This document shows, piece by piece, positions 1 through 7,541 of a DNA stretch of 49,606 bases; positions within the stretch are counted from its first letter, which is position 1, and the number at the start of each line of letters is the position of its first letter. Under the pieces are notes generated by a model. The model worked only from the letters and a program-made list of their open reading frames with translations. It was not told where the DNA came from and searched no databases. Location of the stretch: positions 1-49,606 of the forward strand of contig JACNJF010000141.1 in NCBI GenBank assembly GCA_014382695.1. Reading direction: 5' to 3'. A program made the position numbers and the translations under genes. Origin of the DNA: Gammaproteobacteria bacterium. GTDB lineage: Bacteria > Pseudomonadota > Gammaproteobacteria > GCA-001735895.

Positions 1-160
1 TAAAAAAATAAACTAATTGATCTGGATTGTTGGAGCCCATAGCGCATTGTTTTAAAATAGAACGAATGAGATATAGCTCGCTTTAACGCAGCAGGTATCC
101 TGCATCAAGGTTGTATTAAGGACGAGCCGCAGGATGTGATTTTTTTACGTTTAGAATATT

Positions 161-190
161 GGAACCGGATCATTTTCGACAGCGTTTAAT
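161..190 (+). promoter_or_regulatory. candidate ECF-sigma promoter upstream of the sigma gene
   Basis: A GGAACCGGA element at 161-169 resembles the GGAAC -35 box of ECF (RpoE-like) sigma factors. About 16 bases later comes AGCGTTTAAT at 181-190, a possible -10. The same two blocks recur before the anti-sigma gene at 734-761. This suggests autoregulation by the sigma factor encoded next to it. The -10 ends only three bases before the ATG, so a transcript from here would be leaderless or nearly so. Inferred from motif similarity only. Confidence 0.5.
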
Positions 191-193
191 AAT

Positions 194-730
194 ATGGATA
201 TTCGAAATTACTGGCCCTTCAGGAAAGATTGTCACTCACAGTTTGAGTCTCTACTCGGGCCTCATCTCAACAGGCTTTATAAGCTGGCCTATCGCCTGAC
301 CGGTCAGCGTGACGATGCTGAAGACCTGGTGCAGGATCTACTGCTCAAACTTTTTCCCCGCCTGCAGGAAATGCAGCAGATCGATCAGCTCGCGCCGTGG
401 TTGTCGCGGATTTTATATCGACTGTTTATCGATAATATCCGGCGCCAGCAAAGGTCACCCATCGATCTGATGGGCGACGAGGAAATCATCTATGAAACCC
501 ATGCCAGCCCGATGGACGGGCCGGCCGAGGTTACTCATATCGAGCTGACCCATGAGCGGATTAACCAGGCCCTGCAGCAGTTGAGTGAAGAGCATCGTGT
601 GCTGGTAATGCTGCATGATGTCGAGGGCTATAGTCTGCAGGAAATTAATTCGATGACGGATATACCGATCGGGACGATCAAGTCCCGATTAAGTCGTGGG
701 CGGCAGAAATTACGCGAAATCATGCAATGA
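194..730 (+). CDS. ECF-type RNA polymerase sigma factor
   Basis: A 178-residue protein with the two-domain layout of extracytoplasmic-function sigma-70 factors. Region 2 lies around residues 25-85, with the core-binding/-10 melting segment YKLAYRLTGQRDDAEDLVQD. Region 4 lies around 125-175, with a helix-turn-helix in which IPIGTIKSRLSRGRQKL is the typical recognition helix. The length is normal for the family. No good Shine-Dalgarno sequence precedes the ATG, and a candidate ECF promoter ends three bases upstream, so translation may be leaderless. The next gene encodes its likely membrane anti-sigma factor, and the third gene a secreted acidic protein that may belong to the regulon. Which signal it answers to cannot be told from the sequence. 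Confidence 0.93.
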   Translation: MDIRNYWPFRKDCHSQFESLLGPHLNRLYKLAYRLTGQRDDAEDLVQDLLLKLFPRLQEMQQIDQLAPWLSRILYRLFIDNIRRQQRSPIDLMGDEEIIYETHASPMDGPAEVTHIELTHERINQALQQLSEEHRVLVMLHDVEGYSLQEINSMTDIPIGTIKSRLSRGRQKLREIMQ

Positions 731-733
731 TTG

Positions 734-761
734 GGAACCGGAATTCTCCTCTAGCGTTAAT
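734..761 (+). promoter_or_regulatory. second candidate ECF-sigma promoter, before the anti-sigma gene
   Basis: GGAACCGGA at 734-742 followed by AGCGTTAAT at 753-761 repeats the two blocks seen at 161-190, with a spacer one base shorter. It lies in the 51-base gap between the sigma and anti-sigma genes. It would allow extra transcription of the anti-sigma factor and the secreted protein when the sigma factor is active. A chance match is possible, but two GGAACCGGA...AGCG(T)TTAAT copies in one operon is suggestive. Confidence 0.5.
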
Positions 762-781
762 ACTAGTGCGAGGTAATTAAA

Positions 782-1453
782 ATGAAATGTGAAGATATTA
801 ACCGTTATATAGATGACTTTCTGGATCAGAATTTAATTCCTGAGGATTTGAAGGTTTTTAAAGGTCATCTGTCAGGCTGTAAAGTCTGTGCCGATAAACT
901 GGAAATAGCCAGTAACCTGTTAACAGGTTTAAGGCAGTTACCGGTTGAACCCCCTGCAGCGGGGTTCAGAGCACGAGTTTTTTCACAGCTGCGGCAACAA
1001 TATCAGCAGCCGCGTGAATCGGGTTTCCGCTTTGCAGCCGGTTTTGCGAGTGCCATGGTAGCCAGTCTGGCGATATGGTTTGTGAGTACCCTGTATGTTC
1101 CCGATGACATCGTTGAGCAACCACCGATGATATCTGTAGCAATGCATGAGACGCAGACGGTACGCCTGCTGTTTGATTCGCAGAAAGATTTTCAACAGGT
1201 AACACTAAGCATTGATCTACCTCGCAATATAGAGCTGGACGGTTATCCCGGGCAAAAAAATCTGTCCTGGCAGACCCAGTTACAGAAAGGACAGAATATT
1301 CTTGCCTTACCGGTTGTCGCAACCGCTTACGGGCAGGGTGAACTGCTGGCTCAATTGAATTATGGGGATAAGGTGAAAACCTTCCGAATTGTAATGAAAA
1401 CAAATGCAGATGGGGTTCAGCGCTACCCGCTGAATCAATATTCACCTGCATGA
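782..1453 (+). CDS. zinc-finger transmembrane anti-sigma factor
   Basis: A 223-residue protein. It starts with an anti-sigma zinc-finger (zf-HC2-like) domain: Cys3 and then His29-x3-Cys33-x2-Cys36 match the HxxxCxxC zinc-binding signature. A hydrophobic segment at about residues 82-106 is a single membrane span. The C-terminal 115 residues would be periplasmic and have no motif I recognise. The expected role is to hold the upstream ECF sigma factor at the membrane until a periplasmic signal releases it. GAGG about eight bases before the ATG is a good ribosome site. It sits 51 bases after the sigma gene and 21 bases before the next gene, so the three probably form one operon. Confidence 0.85.
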   Translation: MKCEDINRYIDDFLDQNLIPEDLKVFKGHLSGCKVCADKLEIASNLLTGLRQLPVEPPAAGFRARVFSQLRQQYQQPRESGFRFAAGFASAMVASLAIWFVSTLYVPDDIVEQPPMISVAMHETQTVRLLFDSQKDFQQVTLSIDLPRNIELDGYPGQKNLSWQTQLQKGQNILALPVVATAYGQGELLAQLNYGDKVKTFRIVMKTNADGVQRYPLNQYSPA

Positions 1454-1474
1454 TTAATTTAGGAGATTGATGTC

Positions 1475-2149
1475 ATGAAAAAATTAAATATAGCGATAGC
1501 ATTAGCACTGGGACTGGCCGTACCGTTTGCGGCAATGGGCGCAACTGTAGACGATGAAGTCACTATTCGTGTTATGAATATGTACGAGAATACGAATAGT
1601 GCGATTACACAGAATATAGAACTGCCCGATTCAGCCAGTGAGCAGGCAGCTGAGAATGCGTTCCAAAGAACACAGACTCAGGTTCGTGATCGTAACGCGG
1701 ATGGTACTGGCCAGGGGCCTGGTTCAGGTTCTGCACCCGGTGATGGTAGCGAGACTGATGGATATGGTCCCGGACCTGCCGCAGGCGGTGGCGATAATGC
1801 CGGTTTTGGCCCTGGCCATGAACAAGGTGCTGGAAATGGTGCCGAAGCAGGTGATCTGCAACGTGATCGTATCCGCGACCAGGATCGGGAACATGTTCGT
1901 GATATGGATCAGGACCGGGTCATGGATCAGGATCAGGATAGAACCATGGATCAGGATCGAGAGCAGATTAGAGATACTGAGCATGTCTTCGATCATGAAC
2001 CGCCAGCCTCTCAGGAGCCGCAGCAGGAACCTCCTATGATCCAGGAAATGGAGCAGCAGCAGAATCAGATCGATAATGAGCCTGTTGAGTTGCCGGAGCA
2101 GGATAGAGACGCTCAACAGAATCAACATGGTCAGGGTTCTGGCGGTTAA
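1475..2149 (+). CDS. secreted Gly-rich, DQDR-repeat acidic protein of unknown function
   Basis: A 224-residue protein not assignable to a known family. Residues 1-22 form a signal peptide ending MGA, so it is probably periplasmic or secreted. Residues 72-127 are rich in Gly, Asp and Pro. Residues 128-172 contain repeated charged units of the type (M)DQDR or RDQDRE. The tail at 175-224 is rich in Gln, Glu and Pro. The mature part has no Cys and is probably disordered. Alternating Asp/Arg repeats might bind cations or polyanions, but that is a guess. AGGAG lies before the ATG. It is the last gene of the sigma/anti-sigma operon, and a strong terminator follows, so it is a likely output of that sigma factor. 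Confidence 0.75.
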   Translation: MKKLNIAIALALGLAVPFAAMGATVDDEVTIRVMNMYENTNSAITQNIELPDSASEQAAENAFQRTQTQVRDRNADGTGQGPGSGSAPGDGSETDGYGPGPAAGGGDNAGFGPGHEQGAGNGAEAGDLQRDRIRDQDREHVRDMDQDRVMDQDQDRTMDQDREQIRDTEHVFDHEPPASQEPQQEPPMIQEMEQQQNQIDNEPVELPEQDRDAQQNQHGQGSGG

Positions 2150-2187
2150 AGGATATGTGATAGAGCATTACTATTATGGATGATAGA

Positions 2188-2221
2188 CCAGCCCGCAAAT
2201 GCTTTGCGGGCTGGTTTTGTT
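2188..2221 (+). terminator. Rho-independent terminator of the sigma operon
   Basis: A perfect 12-bp stem (CCAGCCCGCAAA at 2188-2199 and its complement at 2203-2214) closes a three-base loop and is followed by TTTTGTT. It lies 39 bases after the stop of the DQDR-repeat gene and ends the three-gene transcript. Confidence 0.93.
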
Positions 2222-2281
2222 CGTGTGAGTTCTGCCGTTAACGGATATTAGAGTGACGTGCTTATTATAGGGAGAGGTATC

Positions 2282-3550
2282 ATGAAAAATTCAGCTTACA
2301 GAGGCTATATTTTTAGCCTGCTGCTGTTACTGTTTTCGCCTGCATTGCTGGCGACCGCAGAGTCGGACTTTAATCTGGGGGTTGACGCTTTCAAGGGTGG
2401 AGACAATGCCGCTGCTGCGGGCTATTTTGAATCCGCACTGGAGCAGGGAATGGAGTCTGTCGCACTGCACTATAATCTGGCCAGCAGTTACTACAAGCTG
2501 GGCCGCTACGCAGAGGCAAAAAAATATTTCCAGATTGTTAATCAGACCGCAGAGATGCACGAACTTGCCGAGTATAACCTTGGCCTGATTGCCACCAGGC
2601 AACAGCAGTGGAGACAGGCCCGGCGTCACTTTAATGAAGTCATCGATTCCGGTCGCGACGAGAAGCTGAGTAAACTCTCGCAACGACAGCTGGAAGCCCT
2701 GAAAAATAAGGAGAACCAGATTACCGCTTATGTTTCGGCTAATCTCGGTTATGACGATAATATCACTTCGGCCTCATCTGATTCGGTGCTTGGTAACTCG
2801 GATACCTTTTATGATCTGTATGCTTCGGTAGACTACCTGATCAGTGGTAAACGGCGCGAAGGCTGGGTCGCGGATGCCAACCTGTACAGCATCGATTATA
2901 GTGACACCAATAACTATGATGAATATCAGTATTCGCTGGGTATCAAAAGAGCGCTGTTACTGAATGACTGGGAAACCAGTGCTCAGCTGAGCCTGTCGAA
3001 AAGTGTATTCGGCGATGACGATTATCTAAGCACGAGCAAAATTGATTTGTATGGACGTAAAGTGTTATCGCGTACTGACCGCTTGTATTTACGTTACCGG
3101 CTGGAAGATATTAGCAGTGATCAGCCGCTGTATGACTATCTTGATGGCTGGCGGCAGCGTTTTAAGGTGGAGTTTCGGCAGTACAACCGGGATGATTCCA
3201 GGCAGGTCTATTACGAACTGGAATTGAATAATCGAAGTGAACTGGTGACCTCTCTGTATGCCTATGATTATTCACCCTTGCGCCATACGGTGCATGCAAA
3301 ATACATCCGCTATCTGAATGACAGGTGGCACCTGAGCAGTGACCTGTCCTACCGCTTCAGCAACTACCCGGACTCTGCCACGATGAACCGTAATGATGAA
3401 CAGCTGAGGCTGGAACTGGGGGCGGATTACCGGATCGACAGTAGCTTTAAGCTGACCGCTAAATTGCAGTTTACCAATGTCGATTCAAGCGAAGATCGCT
3501 ACAGCTATGACAAGTCAGTTATCAGGTTTGGACTCAGCAAGTTTTTTTAA
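2282..3550 (+). CDS. TPR plus outer-membrane beta-barrel protein
   Basis: A 422-residue protein. A GTG at 2258 is in frame, but the ATG at 2282 is preceded by GGGAGAGG and begins a clear signal peptide (about residues 1-26, ending LLATA), so I chose 2282. Residues about 28-145 form three or four tetratricopeptide repeats. From about residue 155 to the end alternating polar/aromatic beta-strands make a barrel, and the last residue is Phe, as the outer-membrane assembly machinery prefers. This layout of a periplasmic TPR domain before a barrel recalls Slam (DUF560) and PgaA-type exporters. The barrel here is shorter than PgaA, and no specific family is certain. It follows the sigma operon but lies beyond its terminator. 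Confidence 0.72.
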   Translation: MKNSAYRGYIFSLLLLLFSPALLATAESDFNLGVDAFKGGDNAAAAGYFESALEQGMESVALHYNLASSYYKLGRYAEAKKYFQIVNQTAEMHELAEYNLGLIATRQQQWRQARRHFNEVIDSGRDEKLSKLSQRQLEALKNKENQITAYVSANLGYDDNITSASSDSVLGNSDTFYDLYASVDYLISGKRREGWVADANLYSIDYSDTNNYDEYQYSLGIKRALLLNDWETSAQLSLSKSVFGDDDYLSTSKIDLYGRKVLSRTDRLYLRYRLEDISSDQPLYDYLDGWRQRFKVEFRQYNRDDSRQVYYELELNNRSELVTSLYAYDYSPLRHTVHAKYIRYLNDRWHLSSDLSYRFSNYPDSATMNRNDEQLRLELGADYRIDSSFKLTAKLQFTNVDSSEDRYSYDKSVIRFGLSKFF

Positions 3551-3693
3551 GTAATGTCTCTGCTGAGGTCGCGAGGTCTGGCTGAGGGGACGCCAGCCAT
3601 CTATGTCAGTATCTATTTATAGGTAAGGCATCGCACACTATTTCGTCTATTATGAGTGACATCGTTTAATCAGTTGAAGACTTAACACGGAGC

Positions 3694-4608
3694 ATGATGA
3701 GCCTACTATCCTCTTTACAGTCACAATTTTCGATCGACGGCGTTGCCAGTATTGTCAATTGCAGCGATGACTTTCCTGTAATTCAGATCAGCAATTCCTA
3801 TGCAGATGCCAGCATTGCACTGGATGGGGGGCAGGTTCTGACCTTTCAACCAAAGCTTCAACAACCGGTGTTGTGGTTGAGTAAAAAGGCCATCTATAAA
3901 CCGGGCAAGAGCCTGCGGGGTGGTATTCCTGTCTGCTGGCCCTGGTTTTCCGATCATCCGACTGAAAAGAGTTTTCCGGCTCATGGTTTCGCGCGTAACC
4001 ATCGCTGGCAACTGGAAGCCATCGAACAACAGACGGACCAGTCAACCCTGGTTCGACTGACGTTACCAGCTAGTGATGCCACACGAAATCTCTGGCCTCA
4101 GCCATTCGAACTGGAACTGAAGGTAGTGGTCGGGACCGAGTTATCGGTCTCTCTGACGATGACCAATCTGAGCGATCACCCCTGCACGATGACCAGTGCG
4201 CTGCACACCTATCTGCAGGTTGGTGATATTCGCGAGATTGTCATCAGCGGCCTGGATCAGACCCCTTATATGGATAAAGTTCAGGACTTCAGTCTCTTCG
4301 AGCAGCAGGGTAATGTGCGCTTTAGCGGTGAGCTCGACCGGATCTATCAAAACACCCGCAGCGATATCATCATTCATGACGGCGTATTAAAGCGTCAGCT
4401 GAAAATTGCCAAATCCGGTAGTCTTTCAACCGTGCTATGGAATCCGTGGGTTAATAAATCTGCCGCTATGAATGATTTTGAGGAGGATGGTTATCAGCAT
4501 ATGCTGTGCGTGGAAGCGGCGAATGCGGCAGATGATATTATTCAGCTGCAGCCTGCGCAATCTCATTGCCTGCAGACCGTGCTCTCGGTGCTTGACCAGC
4601 ATGCCTGA
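3694..4608 (+). CDS. D-hexose-6-phosphate mutarotase (YeaD-like aldose epimerase)
   Basis: A 304-residue protein of the galactose-mutarotase superfamily, YeaD branch, which interconverts alpha and beta anomers of hexose 6-phosphates in the cytosol. Family hallmarks are GGIPVCWPWF near residue 75, HGFARNHRW near residue 90 with the first catalytic-region His, SALHTYLQVGDI near 168-180 with the second His, and a C-terminal VEAAN segment carrying the catalytic Glu. The length is normal. GGAG lies just before the ATG. A second in-frame ATG is the next codon. It appears monocistronic and converges on the diguanylate cyclase gene with a nine-base gap. Confidence 0.9.
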   Translation: MMSLLSSLQSQFSIDGVASIVNCSDDFPVIQISNSYADASIALDGGQVLTFQPKLQQPVLWLSKKAIYKPGKSLRGGIPVCWPWFSDHPTEKSFPAHGFARNHRWQLEAIEQQTDQSTLVRLTLPASDATRNLWPQPFELELKVVVGTELSVSLTMTNLSDHPCTMTSALHTYLQVGDIREIVISGLDQTPYMDKVQDFSLFEQQGNVRFSGELDRIYQNTRSDIIIHDGVLKRQLKIAKSGSLSTVLWNPWVNKSAAMNDFEEDGYQHMLCVEAANAADDIIQLQPAQSHCLQTVLSVLDQHA

Positions 4609-4617
4609 AACGCGCGT

Positions 4618-5898
4618 TTAACCACTTGTGACGTTGTTACGGCCATGCTTCTTGGCCTGGTACATCAACTTATCGACATGAGCAATCGCTTCGTTGACGG
4701 TGATGTTGAATGGCCTGGAAAAAGTCGACACCCCGATACTGGCGGTCACTTTTACCTGTTCACCTTTATACTCCAGAGTATGCTTTTGAATATCCTGGCG
4801 AATGTCCTCCGCCTGTTTTACGGCGACCGATTTGGGTGCGGCTTTAAGCAATAGCAAGATTTCTTCGCCGCCGATACGGAACGCGAAATCGGTCGCGCGA
4901 ATCGATTTTAGAATGATGTTGGCGACATCGATCAGGGCCTTATCACCGGTCAGGTGACCGTAGGTATCATTAATTGACTTGAAATGGTCCAGATCGATCA
5001 TCATCAGTGATATCGCATAATTCTGTGAGTCGGCCATGGCGAACTCCTTTTTGATCAGACTGTTCATTGAGCTGCGGGTTAACAGTTTGGTCAAAGGGTC
5101 CTTGTCGATATTTCCCAGCAATACATCGGTATTGGAGATGGTAATGACATTAGTCAGCATCAGGCTTAACTTGTAAATACTCATCAACTCACGGTAGAGC
5201 GGTAAAACATCGCTATAATCTTTCTTTTCCAGAAAGTAAAAAACGTTTAAGGCATCAATACGAATACGTGCAACCATCTCATGAATGTATTCCATAAAAG
5301 GTTCATTCTCTTTCAGACTTGATTCGATATTCAGCAGGATGTCGGACTCGATCAGAAAGCTGGGGGCCAGACTTCTATTTTCCTTCTGAATCGCGAATAT
5401 AAAACTTTTTAACCATATAAAACGACCTGCCGAGATCGCGTTATGAGTTTCCCTGGTGACACTGATTTTTTCCAGATACTGATCGATATCCTTTAAATCC
5501 TGGGCCAGAATACGATTGAGATAGCCTTTTGCGGTGAACGCACGGATCAGGCGGAAAAAAGTAAACGCGGAACGCAACGTCTGTTGTGAGTGGCTGATTT
5601 TATAGATACTGTGTATGGTGCCTTCCTGCAGAATATCCAGCGCGAATGAAAAGTCGACAAAAGGCAGGCGCAGATCGTAATGCATTTCTCCCAGCGCGAT
5701 ATAACGGGTCCTCAACTCATCGTCGCTAAAGCGTAACGAAGAAATAAAGTAAGCCTTCTGTTTTTTTATCAGTTGTTCGATCTGTTGAGGGCTTTTGAAG
5801 TAGCTGTCAAAATCCGTATTGGAGAGCAGTTGATCATAAAATTGCTGAAAAATCTGATCCAGGTCTTGGTTTAATGCTTCAAGGATTTCCAGATGCAT
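4618..5898 (-). CDS. globin-coupled diguanylate cyclase
   Basis: About 426 residues. Of two adjacent ATGs, the one at 5898 has AGG seven bases upstream, while the one at 5904 has it only one base away. Residues 1-150 look like a globin-coupled sensor domain: the segment GEMHYDLRLPFVDF around residue 73 matches the proximal-His region that ligates heme in DosC/HemAT-type sensors. A helical middle region leads to a GGDEF domain from about residue 262 to the end. The active-site motif is GGEEI near residue 344. RATD, five residues before it, fits the RxxD inhibitory I-site. The protein should make cyclic di-GMP under control of oxygen or another heme ligand. Heme binding is inferred from the His motif only. 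Confidence 0.85.
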   Translation of the reverse strand: MHLEILEALNQDLDQIFQQFYDQLLSNTDFDSYFKSPQQIEQLIKKQKAYFISSLRFSDDELRTRYIALGEMHYDLRLPFVDFSFALDILQEGTIHSIYKISHSQQTLRSAFTFFRLIRAFTAKGYLNRILAQDLKDIDQYLEKISVTRETHNAISAGRFIWLKSFIFAIQKENRSLAPSFLIESDILLNIESSLKENEPFMEYIHEMVARIRIDALNVFYFLEKKDYSDVLPLYRELMSIYKLSLMLTNVITISNTDVLLGNIDKDPLTKLLTRSSMNSLIKKEFAMADSQNYAISLMMIDLDHFKSINDTYGHLTGDKALIDVANIILKSIRATDFAFRIGGEEILLLLKAAPKSVAVKQAEDIRQDIQKHTLEYKGEQVKVTASIGVSTFSRPFNITVNEAIAHVDKLMYQAKKHGRNNVTSG

Positions 5899-6062
5899 TG
5901 ACATACCTCACACTAGTGCCAAATTTATATCGCGGATGGTTTTACGGGGTTTTATATCTTATGATCAATATTTTAGCCTAGTTTAACGATTAAGTTTTGC
6001 AATTGATGTCTTTGACTGAAAATATTTCGCTGCAGGGTCCAAGTGGTTATTGATATGGTCCA

Positions 6063-7541
6063 ATGTTAAACCTTTCTCCTGTCCGATTGCTCACCCTGGT
6101 GGTGGCGGCGGTATTGCTGCTGTTGCTACTACTGGTTGCGGTGTTACTCACCGATACCCTGCTGAATATCCGCCACAATCTGGAACGGGCACCTGACTGG
6201 GTGTGGATGCTGGTACTCACCGGTTTCGGCTTTTTCTCTCTGTTCTCCGGCTGGCTCATCATCCGTATTTTACGTCCGTCCAGAAAGGCAGCGCAGCCTT
6301 TACCAGAGGTTGTGGATGAAGACAGTGTGCGCGAAAAACTGGCGCAGACTAAAGCCAGCGGGGTCGATACTGCGCTGGCCGAACAGGAACTCGAAAAACT
6401 CCAGCAACGGCGTCAGGCAGGCATCATACATATCGCACTGTATGGAGAAATCAGCAGTGGAAAATCGAGCCTGATCAAGGCCCTGCTACCGCATGCCGAG
6501 GTTAACATCTCGGTCAAAGGCGGTACCACACAGCAGCTCGATGAGTACCGCTGGAGTAGTGCAGCGGGTGATCAACTGGTTCTCACCGATATGCCGGGAT
6601 TGAATGAAACGGGTCTGCAGCAGCAACAGCTATCGCGCCAGGAGGCGTTGCGCGCACATCTGGTGATCTATCTCTGCGATGGCGATCTGACGCGCAGCCA
6701 GATGGATGAACTGGCTCAGCTGGCCGGATTAAAAAAACCGCTCATTCTGGCGCTGAATAAAACCGATCGTTATAGCGCCGAGCAACTGCAACAGCTTAAA
6801 GAGCGCCTGCAGCAAAGAGTCAAGGAACTGAACATTCGCGAGCTGATCACTATCCGCAGTGCGACCACGCAACAAGTTATACGCATCACGGCGGATGGTT
6901 GTGAGGAACCGGTAGAAAGAGCGCAGCCGGCGCTGCTGGATGAGTTGAAGGCTGCCATACAGCGCATCATCGATGGCGATCCGCAGGTACTCGAAACTCT
7001 CAGGGATAGCGCCGTATTCAGCCTGATCGGAAGTCAGCTGGATACCGCTCTGGCGCAACAACGGGAACAGCAGGCGCTGGATATTACTCGCTCTTATTCT
7101 ACAAAAGCGGTGGTTGCTGCAGTGGCGGCGATCACTCCTGGCACCGATATTCTGATTCAGGGCTACCTGGCTACGCAGATGATCAAGGAGCTTTCCGAGC
7201 TGTATCAGATCCCGGTACGTAAGCTGGATGTAGAACTGCTGTTGAAGCTGGTGCAGCAGCATGTGCGAACCCATGTGACGCTGTTGCTGGCGGTCGCGGG
7301 TAATGCGTTGAAGGCTTTTCCGGGCGCAGGTACGCTGACTGGTGGCATACTGCATGCGATCGCCTATGGATTTCTGTTTGAAACACTGGGCAAGAGTATT
7401 GCCCGCTCATTACATAGCCGGGGCGAATTGCACCCGCTACAGGTCGCCAGTCAATTTGAGGAAAATCTGGGTGAAAATATTAAAACGTCTGCAGGGTATT
7501 ATGCCGCACTGGCTTTCCGACAGCTCCGCAAAAAAGACTGA
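6063..7541 (+). CDS. membrane-anchored GTPase with DUF697-type C-terminus (first of a pair)
   Basis: A 492-residue protein. Two hydrophobic spans at about residues 9-32 and 47-70 anchor it in the membrane. A helical stretch leads to an Era-like G domain: P-loop GEISSGKS at 128-135, switch II DMPG at 176-179 and NKTD at 232-235. The C-terminal 200 residues contain hydrophobic helices like the DUF697 region found in such GTPases. The cellular role of this family is poorly defined. It is followed immediately, with a 41-base overlap, by a second gene of the same design, so the pair probably arose by duplication and is translated together. Confidence 0.82.
   Translation: MLNLSPVRLLTLVVAAVLLLLLLLVAVLLTDTLLNIRHNLERAPDWVWMLVLTGFGFFSLFSGWLIIRILRPSRKAAQPLPEVVDEDSVREKLAQTKASGVDTALAEQELEKLQQRRQAGIIHIALYGEISSGKSSLIKALLPHAEVNISVKGGTTQQLDEYRWSSAAGDQLVLTDMPGLNETGLQQQQLSRQEALRAHLVIYLCDGDLTRSQMDELAQLAGLKKPLILALNKTDRYSAEQLQQLKERLQQRVKELNIRELITIRSATTQQVIRITADGCEEPVERAQPALLDELKAAIQRIIDGDPQVLETLRDSAVFSLIGSQLDTALAQQREQQALDITRSYSTKAVVAAVAAITPGTDILIQGYLATQMIKELSELYQIPVRKLDVELLLKLVQQHVRTHVTLLLAVAGNALKAFPGAGTLTGGILHAIAYGFLFETLGKSIARSLHSRGELHPLQVASQFEENLGENIKTSAGYYAALAFRQLRKKD

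Noticed and set aside
61-140. Short hairpin GCAGG-TAT-CCTGC as a terminator or riboswitch
   Set aside because: The stem is only five base pairs with no T-run and no recognisable aptamer.
7342-7500. In-frame 5' extension of the second GTPase
   Set aside because: The added 53 residues shadow the C-terminus of the first GTPase in another frame and have an unlikely composition (many Cys, Trp, Arg). The ATG at 7501 has a ribosome site.
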